Shown here in pieces: positions 1-6,485 of a stretch of DNA of 10,995 nt. Source of the DNA: Candidatus Woesearchaeota archaeon (GTDB lineage: Archaea > Nanobdellota > Nanobdellia > Woesearchaeales > ARS49); NCBI GenBank assembly GCA_019323135.1, contig JAHWHT010000029.1, positions 1 to 10,995 of the forward strand, in the 5' to 3' direction. The notes beneath the pieces are model-generated. The model had not been told where the DNA came from. It worked only from the letters and a program-made list of their open reading frames with translations, and ran no database searches. How positions within the stretch are numbered: the stretch's first letter is position 1; each line of letters starts with the position of its first letter. The translations under genes were made by a program, and so were the position numbers.

Positions 1-158
1 TTCTGCTTCTCTACAATATTATTTAATTCATCTATGGTCTTGTCAATTATACTAATTTGGTATACACAATTAAGAATTCTTCTAAGTTCTTCTTCATAAT
101 CAACCCTATGACTAGCACAGTGAACCAAAAAATCAGTGTCAAGTATTACTGTTTTCAT
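1..158 (-). CDS. PIN-domain (Fcf1/VapC9-like) protein, N-terminal part, cut by window edge
   Basis: The minus strand reads 52 codons from ATG at 158-156 to the window edge with no stop, so the gene continues outside. The protein begins MKTVILDTDFLVHC and has a second acidic cluster near residues 20-24 (DYEEE) and an IDEL motif at about 43-46. This is the usual opening of archaeal PIN domains of the Fcf1/UPF0129 type, where the first Asp (here D7) and the Glu of the EL motif (here E46) bind metal. Members are single-domain endoribonucleases linked to rRNA processing or acting as VapC-like toxins; which one applies cannot be told from half a domain. No antitoxin gene lies upstream, since the preceding gene is an FHA protein, which favours the housekeeping type. 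A TATA-like TTTATAAA about 26 nt before the ATG suggests its own leaderless promoter. Confidence 0.72.
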   Translation of the reverse strand, partial: MKTVILDTDFLVHCASHRVDYEEELRRILNCVYQISIIDKTIDELNNIVEKQ

Positions 159-180
159 GCGATACTAGAAATAACCGTTG

Positions 181-188
181 TTTATAAA
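181..188 (-). promoter_or_regulatory. TATA box of the PIN-domain gene
   Basis: TTTATAAA is centred about 26 nt before the ATG at 158, the spacing expected for an archaeal leaderless start. It lies directly after the stop codon of the FHA gene (190-192), so the PIN gene may be transcribed separately even though the two genes share a strand. Confidence 0.5.
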
Positions 189-189
189 C

Positions 190-753
190 TTATTTTAATT
201 TATCAAGAACTTTCTCATAAAAATCTGCTGCAGAGTAAAAACTAAACTTAACGCCGCCCACATTGACAGACATCTTAGAGTGAATATCAGTCTCGGTATT
301 AGACTGGAGTCTTCTATTATCAACTTTAGAACCATTTGTAGAGCCAGCATCTGCATAGACTGCCTGTCTGCGCACAAGCTTGAAATAACCATGAAGCTTA
401 GATACATTGCTGTGCACTATTTGGATGCCGCAATTGGTTGCACGGCCAACCCATAACTTACTCATAGGAATAGCACGCCAAGCAATCTTATTCCAAGGCA
501 ATTCGTAAACCAAACTATCTAATGGATGTACATCTAGAACCAAATCACGCATGCCCCCACCAGAAGAAGTTGCAAATGCCATTGCAATTTTTTGGGTTTG
601 AAGAGGATCATCTTTCTTAATAGCACCATGACTGACTAAAAAATCAGAACCCCGATAATTCTGGACAAACTCGTCAAGAGATTGTGCTGTAGGATTAACC
701 AAACAGGCTTTTAGTTCTTCAGGAGTAATCTTTGTTATTAATTCATCGCTCAT
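190..753 (-). CDS. FHA-domain protein (phosphothreonine-binding)
   Basis: The 187-residue protein has a C-terminal forkhead-associated domain at about residues 80-175. The diagnostic residues are present in order: WVGR (G103, R104), VSKLH (S118, H121), and DAGSTNG (D135, S138, N140, G141). These form the loops that bind phosphothreonine peptides in known FHA domains. Residues 1-75 are not recognised and include a Gly-rich SSGGG stretch near 63-67. No signal peptide or membrane segment is seen, so it should be cytosolic. FHA proteins normally read out Ser/Thr kinase activity, but no kinase or phosphatase gene lies in the window. The start is supported by GGTGGG 6 nt upstream (760-765) and a TATA box at 788-795. 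Repeat copy 1 lies just upstream of that promoter. The domain call is firm; the partner is unknown. Confidence 0.88.
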   Translation of the reverse strand: MSDELITKITPEELKACLVNPTAQSLDEFVQNYRGSDFLVSHGAIKKDDPLQTQKIAMAFATSSGGGMRDLVLDVHPLDSLVYELPWNKIAWRAIPMSKLWVGRATNCGIQIVHSNVSKLHGYFKLVRRQAVYADAGSTNGSKVDNRRLQSNTETDIHSKMSVNVGGVKFSFYSAADFYEKVLDKLK

Positions 754-759
754 TTATGT

Positions 760-765
760 CCCACC
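760..765 (-). promoter_or_regulatory. Ribosome binding site of the FHA gene
   Basis: The minus strand reads GGTGGG with a 6-nt spacer before the ATG at 753. It is complementary to the archaeal 16S 3' end (CACC core). It indicates a short leader rather than a leaderless start, consistent with the TATA box being farther away than usual. Confidence 0.5.
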
Positions 766-787
766 AAAATGCAGAAAAGCCCAGAAG

Positions 788-795
788 TATATAAA
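788..795 (-). promoter_or_regulatory. TATA box of the FHA gene
   Basis: TTTATATA on the minus strand is centred about 38 nt before the ATG. Transcription starting about 26 nt downstream would give a leader of roughly 12 nt that carries the GGTGGG site. The box lies only a few bases outside the left direct repeat of repeat copy 1. Confidence 0.5.
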
Positions 796-800
796 GTATT

Positions 801-809
801 CTACATTTG
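801..809 (+). repeat. Left 9-bp direct repeat flanking repeat copy 1 (putative target-site duplication)
   Basis: CTACATTTG occurs here and again at 912-920, exactly on either side of the inverted-repeat element. An exact 9-bp match at both edges is unlikely by chance and is the expected scar of an insertion that duplicated its target. Confidence 0.6.
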
Positions 810-812
810 GTA

Positions 813-911
813 TGTGCATAGCACGCTTCGTTTGGCTTCTGTTGCTAAATATTACCCAGATTTATCTTAACTAGATTGTGTATTAGAGAACTTCGCTAGG
901 TGCTATGCACA
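813..911 (+). mobile_element. Copy 1 of a three-copy inverted-repeat element (MITE-like or REP-like)
   Basis: The ends form a perfect 12-bp inverted repeat: TGTGCATAGCAC at 813-824 and its complement GTGCTATGCACA at 900-911. The core (816-908) is 93 bp. Inside are CTTCGTTTGG near the left end, a central CAGATTTAT box, and CTTCGCTAGG near the right end; these also occur in copies 2 and 3 at the same spacing. No ORF of note is inside, so the element is non-autonomous. It starts right after the stop codon of the endonuclease IV gene and is bracketed by an exact 9-bp direct repeat. No family is recognised. Mobile origin is inferred from the repeat structure; a structured 3'-end RNA element is the alternative. 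Confidence 0.72.
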
Positions 912-920
912 CTACATTTG
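912..920 (+). repeat. Right 9-bp direct repeat flanking repeat copy 1
   Basis: This second CTACATTTG also encodes, on the minus strand, the last two codons and the stop (CAA ATG TAG) of the endonuclease IV gene. If it is a target-site duplication, the insertion duplicated the gene's end and left the reading frame intact. Confidence 0.6.
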
Positions 921-1694
921 ATTATATAGTTTAAGAGTCTTAACAGCGTCACCAAAAGTGTCAGGACTTTCATTTATGATTCTTATGCTTAATTTGTGTT
1001 TTTTTATTTGCTGCAGCATTTCTTTGATTTCTTTTGTTTGCGTCATTGCGTGCCTTTGCTCTCCTTTAGGACCCCACTCAATACCAGACATGTGAGCTGT
1101 CAAGGGGCTGAATTTGAACTTTTTCATTGTTTTCATGACATGCTCCCAATCAATCTTGCCTCTGTAGTGAGCTTTCAGGTGTGCAAAATCAACACAGACT
1201 GCGCATTTTGTTTCTTTATGCAAATCATATAGTTCATCTATTGTTCCAAAAGAGGAATCTTTGCCCATGACTTCAGGAGCAAGCTTGACTTTCCATTTTT
1301 TTTCCTTGATAAAATCCTGCATATCTTCAATTGCCTCTTTGATTCCTTCATATGCCTCTTCCCTAGGAAATTTTCCATAGTATCCTGCGTGGAAAACAAT
1401 GTATTTTGCTCCAAGATAGTGCCCGCGCTCTGCACTTGTGATTATTCTTTTTTTAGAGGCCCCAATCTTTACCTTGTCTGCAGATATGAGATTGATATAA
1501 TACGGGCAGTGCACACTCAAATCGATTTTTTGTTTTTTTGCAGCATCGCCAATTGTTTTAGCAATCTTATTATTCTTCATGTAGATGCTGTGGGTGAACT
1601 CAACCTCTGCACAGGTAAGACCTGCAGCTGCAAATCTCTTAAAATTAGAGTTATAATCAGAACCAATACCTCCAGGACCAATAAGAACCTTCAT
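912..1694 (-). CDS. nfo: Endonuclease IV family AP endonuclease / deoxyribonuclease IV (TIM barrel)
   Basis: The 260-residue protein matches the archaeal clade of endonuclease IV, which cuts DNA 5' of abasic sites in base excision repair using a tri-metal site. Family landmarks appear in order: AEVEFTH (E30-H35), VHCPYYINL (H62), FHAGYYG (H102), LAPEVMG (E141), CVDFAHLKAHY (D169, H172), TAHMSGIEWG (H201), QRH (H215) and IINESPD (E242). These line up with most of the metal ligands of bacterial Nfo. The Asp of the bacterial DRH motif is Gln here (Q213), and neighbouring E212 might compensate; by memory, archaeal members often read G-E-K-x-H at this point. The length is close to the usual 260-285. 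Its ATG overlaps the antiporter stop as ATGA, so it is translationally coupled and probably has no promoter of its own. Confidence 0.85.
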   Translation of the reverse strand: MKVLIGPGGIGSDYNSNFKRFAAAGLTCAEVEFTHSIYMKNNKIAKTIGDAAKKQKIDLSVHCPYYINLISADKVKIGASKKRIITSAERGHYLGAKYIVFHAGYYGKFPREEAYEGIKEAIEDMQDFIKEKKWKVKLAPEVMGKDSSFGTIDELYDLHKETKCAVCVDFAHLKAHYRGKIDWEHVMKTMKKFKFSPLTAHMSGIEWGPKGEQRHAMTQTKEIKEMLQQIKKHKLSIRIINESPDTFGDAVKTLKLYNQM

Positions 1695-2890
1695 TTTTTT
1701 GGAACTACACCAAGAAATTTACTCTTGAAAGAACAAATAATAGTTGAGAGAATAATAGAGTATAGAATAAAGGCTAAAGTTACGTCAAGAACAATGCTGA
1801 TGCCTGGAATGTAATAAATAGTTCCAGGAATATCATAAATCGCAAGCAGGAATACAACTGCAGCAGTAGATATACCTTTAGGGGCATTAAGAGTTATGAA
1901 CAACAATTCTTTTGAGGTTAGATTCTCTTTTCTAAAGCTAAGATACACTGCAAGATACCTGATTAATAAGTATGCAACGAATAAAATCAGAGAACGGATA
2001 AAAAATTCTGTGGTCAAAGGAAGTTTTATAGTTAGACCCAGCAAAATAAAAACAAAAATGAAAAAAGCTTTTGTGAGCACAGATTCAACAGACAAAACTT
2101 CTGTCTTTTCTTTGACAGCAACATTACCAAAGAAGATACCTAAAGTTATTACTGCCAATACACCATTACCCCGCAGGTTTTCTGCCAAAACATAAGCTAA
2201 TAACGAAGCTATGATGACTGCTAGCGGGGAGTATAACGGAGAATAACTTCGCTTCATAATCTTGAACAAAATCACTGCAACAAAAACACCTGCACCAATA
2301 CCAACAACAAACTTAGTCAAAAAAGGAACAATCAATTCTACAACACCTGAAATATAAGACTGTCCTTGTGTGAAATCTATAATTATGAAAGGAAGCAAAA
2401 CAGTCAAAGGAGTATTAAACACAGATTCTAGTTTCATAAAACCCATTACTTTACTTTTAGTGTCTTTTAAAATAGAGAGAACAACATCTGGGGAAGTTCC
2501 CAAATTAATTGCTACAAATAACAAAGCAAGAACCAAAGGAATGCCTAATAATAATTTTGATGCCAGCGTGAATAGAACAAGGCATAGCAGTGAAAAAATA
2601 ACCACAAACTTGAGCGCCTTTATTGATAATGCGTCTAATTCCTTTATTCTTAATTTAGAGGAACTGTCAAAAACAATCAAAGCTAATGCTAACAGGCTTA
2701 TGCTTGTAAGGAAAACACTAGGAAACTGAATCAATTGAGAGCCTTGGTACTGAAAGAAACCAAGAATAATACCCACAACAATCAAAACAAGAATTTCAGG
2801 TAAATTCAACCGCTTAGCAAATATAGAGAACAGTACGCCAATCAATAAAACCACGGAAATTGCTGTTAATATGCCTAGTGCTTCTACCAT
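1691..2890 (-). CDS. Cation/proton antiporter of the CPA (Na+/H+ exchanger) superfamily
   Basis: The 399-residue protein is almost wholly hydrophobic, with about 12-13 membrane segments. It follows the Na_H_Exchanger layout: LNLPEILVLIVVGIILG near the N-terminus, the unwound-helix motif GTSPD (131-135), ESVFNTPL (155-162), the AEN..GNGVLAV segment (236-247), RYLAVY (311-316) and APKGISTAAVV (336-346). The family exchanges Na+ or K+ for H+ across the cytoplasmic membrane. In CPA1 proteins such as archaeal NhaP, the first motif is TDP and the second FNDP; here they read TSP and FNTP, so the two usual ion-handling Asp positions are Ser and Thr. D135 follows directly and might serve instead. Transport activity and ion are therefore uncertain. 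An AGGGGT site (2895-2900) precedes the ATG, and the gene leads the pair with endonuclease IV. Confidence 0.82.
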   Translation of the reverse strand: MVEALGILTAISVVLLIGVLFSIFAKRLNLPEILVLIVVGIILGFFQYQGSQLIQFPSVFLTSISLLALALIVFDSSSKLRIKELDALSIKALKFVVIFSLLCLVLFTLASKLLLGIPLVLALLFVAINLGTSPDVVLSILKDTKSKVMGFMKLESVFNTPLTVLLPFIIIDFTQGQSYISGVVELIVPFLTKFVVGIGAGVFVAVILFKIMKRSYSPLYSPLAVIIASLLAYVLAENLRGNGVLAVITLGIFFGNVAVKEKTEVLSVESVLTKAFFIFVFILLGLTIKLPLTTEFFIRSLILFVAYLLIRYLAVYLSFRKENLTSKELLFITLNAPKGISTAAVVFLLAIYDIPGTIYYIPGISIVLDVTLAFILYSIILSTIICSFKSKFLGVVPKK

Positions 2891-2924
2891 TATTACCCCT
2901 TTTTTATAACTTATTTCTTACTAG

Positions 2925-2932
2925 TATAAAAA
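2925..2932 (-). promoter_or_regulatory. TATA box of the antiporter-endonuclease IV operon
   Basis: The minus strand reads TTTTTATA, centred about 38 nt before the antiporter ATG at 2890. A start about 26 nt downstream would leave a roughly 12-nt leader containing AGGGGT. It lies back to back with the cca TATA box. Confidence 0.45.
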
Positions 2933-2934
2933 GA

Positions 2935-2942
2935 TTTTTATA
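2935..2942 (+). promoter_or_regulatory. TATA box of the cca gene
   Basis: TTTTTATA is centred 26 nt before ATG 2965, the archaeal leaderless spacing. This argues that translation starts at 2965 rather than at the in-frame TTG at 2947, which would lie upstream of the expected transcription start. Only two bases separate it from the divergent antiporter TATA box, so the two promoters may compete. Confidence 0.55.
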
Positions 2943-2964
2943 GCCTTTGCCTTTTAAAAGCCCT

Positions 2965-4194
2965 ATGACCAAAAAGATACTCAAACAAGTGCTAGAAGAG
3001 ATAAAGCCAGAAAAGGAAAAAGTGAGCGAAGTAGAGGCATTTCTCAAAAAACTGGATGCTGAGATAAAGAAAAACAAAATCAAGGCAAAAGCAGTAACTG
3101 GCGGCAGTTATGCCAAGAATACCTGGCTGAAAGGAGACTATGATGTAGACATATTTGTAAAATTTGACATGAAACACGCAAATGATGACTTGAGCAAACT
3201 TCTTGCAAAGATATTGAAGAAATTCAAACCAGAAACTGTGCATGGCTCAAGAGATTATTTCTGGGTCAAAAACATGATAAAATTTGAGATTGTTCCTGTT
3301 TTAGATATTAAGAAAGCAAAACAAGCGCAGAATGTGACAGACTTTTCACCAGGACATGTCAAATGGGTTAATACAAAAGGCAAGAAATACAAAGATGACA
3401 TCAGGCTAGCAAAAAGATTTGTTAAAGTAAACGGAGTGTATGGAGCAGAGAGCTATATCCAAGGATTCTCAGGACATGTAATAGATATACTAGTTATATA
3501 TTACAAAGGATTTATTCCTTTATTGCGAGCTTCACAAAAATGGAAACCAAAACAGATTATTGACCCGACTGGAAAAGTTGGGAAAAAAGCAACAATGATC
3601 TTAAACAAAAGCAAGACGCATGGACCAATGATTGTAATAGATCCTGTACAACCAGAGAGGAATGCAGCAGCAGCACTTAATCTTAAAAATTTTGATTATT
3701 TCATAAAATGCGCAAAAGACTTTTTGAAAAAACCATCAAAAGAATATTTTGAGTACAAAAAGTTTGATGATGAATACTTTAAGAAAAAAGGGCACTTGAT
3801 GTTCATAGATGTGACTGTGCCTGAGGGCAAAGAAGACCCTGTTGGAGCCAAACTGCTAAAGGCATACCAATTTATTCGGGGAAAACTAAAAGACTTTGAG
3901 CCAGTAGAGGGCGGATGGAGCTGGGACAAACAGAAAAAAGCAACATTTGGGTATGTGGTGAAGAAAAAGAAACTACCAGAGACATATTACAGACCAGGGC
4001 CTCCTGTTGAGATGAAAGAACAAGTCAAAGTTTTCAAGAAAAAGCATAAAAAAACCAAGGTCAATAAAGGAAGAATAGTGGCAGAAATAAAAAATAAAAA
4101 CAGAGATTTGAAAAAATACCTAGAGAAAGAGGTATTTTCAGATAAATATCTGAAAGGCAAGGTGAAAAAGTGCAAACTGACATCCTTATCCTGA
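2965..4194 (+). CDS. cca: CCA tRNA nucleotidyltransferase, archaeal class I
   Basis: This enzyme adds or repairs the 3'-CCA end of tRNAs without a nucleic acid template. From ATG 2965 the protein has 409 residues. The nucleotidyltransferase signature is TGGSYAKNTWLKGDYDVD, with G47-S48 followed by catalytic D60 and D62. The third carboxylate position falls in FEIVPV, where E108 stands in for the usual Asp. It is followed by NVTDFSPGHVKWV, typical of archaeal Cca. The C-terminal tail contains YYRPGPPVEM and many Lys, as expected of the tRNA-binding tail. The length is slightly below the usual 430-450. ATG 2965 is preferred over TTG 2947 because of the TATA spacing and because the family starts near the KIL..VL..IKP helix. 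The last 25 nt overlap the next gene. Confidence 0.92.
   Translation: MTKKILKQVLEEIKPEKEKVSEVEAFLKKLDAEIKKNKIKAKAVTGGSYAKNTWLKGDYDVDIFVKFDMKHANDDLSKLLAKILKKFKPETVHGSRDYFWVKNMIKFEIVPVLDIKKAKQAQNVTDFSPGHVKWVNTKGKKYKDDIRLAKRFVKVNGVYGAESYIQGFSGHVIDILVIYYKGFIPLLRASQKWKPKQIIDPTGKVGKKATMILNKSKTHGPMIVIDPVQPERNAAAALNLKNFDYFIKCAKDFLKKPSKEYFEYKKFDDEYFKKKGHLMFIDVTVPEGKEDPVGAKLLKAYQFIRGKLKDFEPVEGGWSWDKQKKATFGYVVKKKKLPETYYRPGPPVEMKEQVKVFKKKHKKTKVNKGRIVAEIKNKNRDLKKYLEKEVFSDKYLKGKVKKCKLTSLS
4161..4165 (+). promoter_or_regulatory. Ribosome binding site of the small export-protein gene
   Basis: GGTGA lies inside the cca coding sequence, 4 nt before the GTG at 4170. It supports the GTG start and translation from the shared cca transcript. 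Confidence 0.45.
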
Positions 4195-4646
4195 TTGGAA
4201 TCACATTACTGCCGTTTTTAGAACTGCGGGCAAGCATACCGTATGGCATACTTAACACAAATCTTAATTGGATGACTGTGTTTTTTATTTGTGTTCTGGC
4301 AAATATCATATTAGCACCTATTGCGTATTTCTTTTTAGACAAAATAGTGCATTTATTCTTTTTTATCAAACCATTTCAGAGATGGTATCAACGAAAGATT
4401 GAGAAGACGCAGAAAAAGATACACAAATATGTTGAAAAGTATGGAGAGATTGGATTAGCAATCTTTATTGCAGTGCCATTGCCTGGCTCAGGAGTGTACA
4501 CAGGAGCAATAGCTGCATATGTTTTAGGAATGAGCTATAAAGACTTTATCAAAGCAGCAATAATTGGGGTAATTATTGCAGGAGTGCTTGTTACAGCAAT
4601 TTCTTTGACTGGAAACGAAGCCTTTAAATGGATACTCCAAATCTAA
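4170..4646 (+). CDS. Small multi-drug export family membrane protein (COG2426/PF06695-like)
   Basis: The 158-residue protein has about four membrane segments (roughly 5-22, 36-64, 93-119, 126-147), with a basic loop at about 70-90 rich in Lys and Gln. Two motifs are typical of this family: ELRASIPYG (E18, R20, P24) and VPLPGSGVYTGA (102-113), both at re-entrant or helix-break positions. The family name comes from limited drug-export evidence in bacteria; the true substrate is unknown, so the function should be read as putative transporter. It starts with GTG 25 nt before the end of cca and has no room for its own promoter, so it is co-transcribed with cca. A functional link to tRNA maturation is not implied by the sequence. 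Confidence 0.8.
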   Translation: MQTDILILIGITLLPFLELRASIPYGILNTNLNWMTVFFICVLANIILAPIAYFFLDKIVHLFFFIKPFQRWYQRKIEKTQKKIHKYVEKYGEIGLAIFIAVPLPGSGVYTGAIAAYVLGMSYKDFIKAAIIGVIIAGVLVTAISLTGNEAFKWILQI

Positions 4647-4653
4647 CCGCAAC

Positions 4654-4661
4654 TTTATAAA
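4654..4661 (+). promoter_or_regulatory. TATA box of the unknown 256-aa gene
   Basis: TTTATAAA is centred about 27 nt before ATG 4685, consistent with a leaderless transcript. It begins 8 nt after the stop of the export-protein gene. Confidence 0.5.
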
Positions 4662-4684
4662 ATCTCAACAATCATCTCATATTT

Positions 4685-5455
4685 ATGATTGAAAACCTAA
4701 TTAAAGCATTATCTAAAAATCACCGCAGTAAAAAAACAATAAAAACTATTAAAGAAGGTTTATTTATACCGCGGAGTAAAATAAACAATGTAGCAGACAT
4801 ACTTGCAAATCACCTAAGAAGTATAGACCGCGCAGTATCAACTAAAGAATTAAAAGAACAGCTTAGCGCAGTATTGGAAAATAAGCACGGGCCACATTAT
4901 TTTGAATATTCAAATACCTCTAATAAAAATGACATCCTTATAAATGTAGGATATCTTGTTTTAATGCAGTACCAGAAGGGTTATGAAGAAATATTTCCTA
5001 AAAATAAATTTAAAAGAATCCCTGGAAAAGTGATTTGCTGTTCAAATTATGTTCATCCAAAAGATCCTCTTTTTGGAAACAAAAGCATAATTATGCATCC
5101 TGACGACGAAAATATTGCCATATTCAAAATACGCGGTAAAGAAATCTACATCAGTTATCACGGCTTTAAAAACTTTACAGTAAGAATATGCAAGAATAAT
5201 CCTCATAAACTTAAGAAAAAATACAACGTATACCTAAAAGCATTAAGAGATAGGATTATGACTTTATACAACCAGTTGGAACAAGCAGTTCCAGTAACCA
5301 GAAAAAATCATGTTCTACAAATAATTAAGCATGGTGAACGAGCAGAGTACTATACCTGCCGCGGAATCATCTATGTTCTTGAAAACGGAAACGTATTTAA
5401 AACGTGCTATGAAAAAGATGACCTGAATAAAGCAGGATATAAAAAAAAGAAATAA
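4685..5455 (+). CDS. Unrecognised basic protein, 256 aa
   Basis: I do not recognise this protein. It is rich in Lys, lacks a signal peptide and lacks a convincing membrane segment, so a cytosolic, possibly nucleic-acid-binding role is plausible but unproven. Residues 1-65 look mostly helical, with KNHRSKKTIKTIKEG and a VSTKELKEQL stretch that could be helix-turn-helix-like. Residues 110-170 look beta-rich and contain VICCSNYVHPKDP (C118, C119, H124), MHPDDE (138-142) and EIYISYHGF. A helical segment follows at 178-200. The C-terminus has GERAEYYTCRGIIYVLENG and FKTCYEK, a beta-hairpin-like end with C225 and C241, then a Lys tail. Repeated Cys and His could bind metal, but they do not form a standard zinc-finger spacing. 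Codon use resembles its neighbours, and a leaderless promoter precedes it. Confidence 0.75.
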   Translation: MIENLIKALSKNHRSKKTIKTIKEGLFIPRSKINNVADILANHLRSIDRAVSTKELKEQLSAVLENKHGPHYFEYSNTSNKNDILINVGYLVLMQYQKGYEEIFPKNKFKRIPGKVICCSNYVHPKDPLFGNKSIIMHPDDENIAIFKIRGKEIYISYHGFKNFTVRICKNNPHKLKKKYNVYLKALRDRIMTLYNQLEQAVPVTRKNHVLQIIKHGERAEYYTCRGIIYVLENGNVFKTCYEKDDLNKAGYKKKK

Positions 5456-5476
5456 ATGAAATATTCTTTCGAATAA

Positions 5477-5484
5477 TTTAAATA
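5477..5484 (+). promoter_or_regulatory. TATA box of nurA
   Basis: TTTAAATA is centred about 27 nt before ATG 5508 and no Shine-Dalgarno-like sequence precedes the start, which fits a leaderless nurA transcript. Confidence 0.5.
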
Positions 5485-5507
5485 CTTTAAATGAAAAAAC
5501 TAACTAG

Positions 5508-6482
5508 ATGATATTCAAAAAGATAATAGAGAAACTAAACAGCAAATTGAATGATTATGGCACCTGCATAATACTAGACAGTTCTAATCTTGTGAAATTG
5601 GATAAAAAATCATTTTACAGCATAGCAGACAAAAAAACAAAAAAAATAGGTTTTGTAGACGGCGGAAATGCAGAGATTATCGGGGGAGCTAACTTTTCTT
5701 TACAATTGATAAGAATATATGCCGTTGTGTTTGAAGAAGACAAACGAGTTAAGCAAAACAAACAAGAATTTTATTTATTGATAACTGCTAAAAGTTCAAA
5801 AGATAAAATAGTTTATGAAACAGAGGCGTTTAATACATACTTACGACTTGATAAAGAGTTTGATGCATTTGACAAAGAACTATCTGAACCAGGACACAAA
5901 GCAGAACCTGGCAGAATAGCTGAATCAGCTCGCAAGATATCAGAATATAAGATTGCACAAGAATTGCTTAATGATCTGGATTCTGGAGATTTGCTAATTA
6001 GAGATGGTGATTTAATTGAGGGCACAACAACAGAGAGAAAACAGATTGAGGAATTAAAAGAAAAATCAATTGCAAAAGGAGTTGTTGTGGCGGGTTTGAG
6101 CAAAACAACAAGTCTGTTAACGGATTCTGGGAATAGTGCGGCAGCAGTCTTGAACAAAATCGGACCAGAGTGTGCATGGTATTACCCAGCAACAAATAAT
6201 ACTGGCTTTGTGAAACTGAATAAAAATTCTAATTATGTGTTTCGTTTAGATTTCTTTATTCCTGATAAACTAGCAGATGTTTTAGGGGGGCTTAAAGCCA
6301 ATTCAAGAGATGCCTGCTTCTTAGGGTATCCATATGGCTTGATTGATGCAGACAGATTTGCGCGAGTTTCAACAAAAGAGAAAGAAAGACTGAAATTAGT
6401 TCTTATGAGCAAAGGTGGAGAACACTTTCGAGCGCATCTGGCAAGCATAGATGCTCATGAAATACTGAATAAGGTTGTTTGA
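5508..6482 (+). CDS. nurA: NurA-family 5'-3' nuclease
   Basis: NurA is the Mn-dependent nuclease that works with the HerA helicase to resect DNA double-strand breaks in archaea. The 324-residue protein shows the NurA order of motifs: GFVDGGNAEI with D51; a helical RIAESARKISEYKIAQELL (136-154); LLIRDGDL with D166 and D168; VVVAGLSKTT with K199; and the C-terminal YPYGLIDADRFARVS (274-288) followed by SIDAHEIL (D315, H317). The positions match a RNase H-like fold with carboxylates in the first and central strands and a C-terminal His. Length is typical. herA is not adjacent, although in many archaea herA, nurA, mre11 and rad50 are neighbours. The stop codon lies 3 nt before repeat copy 2, and the stop is inside an imperfect 11-bp direct repeat that flanks that copy. 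Confidence 0.82.
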   Translation: MIFKKIIEKLNSKLNDYGTCIILDSSNLVKLDKKSFYSIADKKTKKIGFVDGGNAEIIGGANFSLQLIRIYAVVFEEDKRVKQNKQEFYLLITAKSSKDKIVYETEAFNTYLRLDKEFDAFDKELSEPGHKAEPGRIAESARKISEYKIAQELLNDLDSGDLLIRDGDLIEGTTTERKQIEELKEKSIAKGVVVAGLSKTTSLLTDSGNSAAAVLNKIGPECAWYYPATNNTGFVKLNKNSNYVFRLDFFIPDKLADVLGGLKANSRDACFLGYPYGLIDADRFARVSTKEKERLKLVLMSKGGEHFRAHLASIDAHEILNKVV

Positions 6483-6485
6483 GTA

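Noticed and set aside
816..908. Repeat element as a C/D box sRNA, because of CTGA in the CTTCTGATAT stretch
   Set aside because: Copy 1 reads CTGTT at that place and no RTGATGA C box is found at a proper distance in any copy.
1389..1814. Plus-strand open frame of 141 codons across the endonuclease IV and antiporter genes
   Set aside because: It is antisense to two well-supported genes, has no ribosome binding site or TATA box, and its translation has no recognisable features.
2947..2964. TTG at 2947 as an earlier start for cca
   Set aside because: A TATA box 26 nt before ATG 2965 puts the transcript start at or near that ATG, and the extra six residues do not resemble the family N-terminus.
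5459..5480. ATTC/GAAT hairpin after the 256-aa gene as a terminator
   Set aside because: The stem is about four A/T-rich pairs without a T-run, and the stretch is better explained as the nurA promoter region.
5491..5511. Six-codon upstream ORF (ATG at 5491, stop TGA overlapping the nurA start as ATGA)
   Set aside because: It begins only about 10 nt after the centre of the TATA box, so it should lie upstream of the transcription start and not be transcribed.
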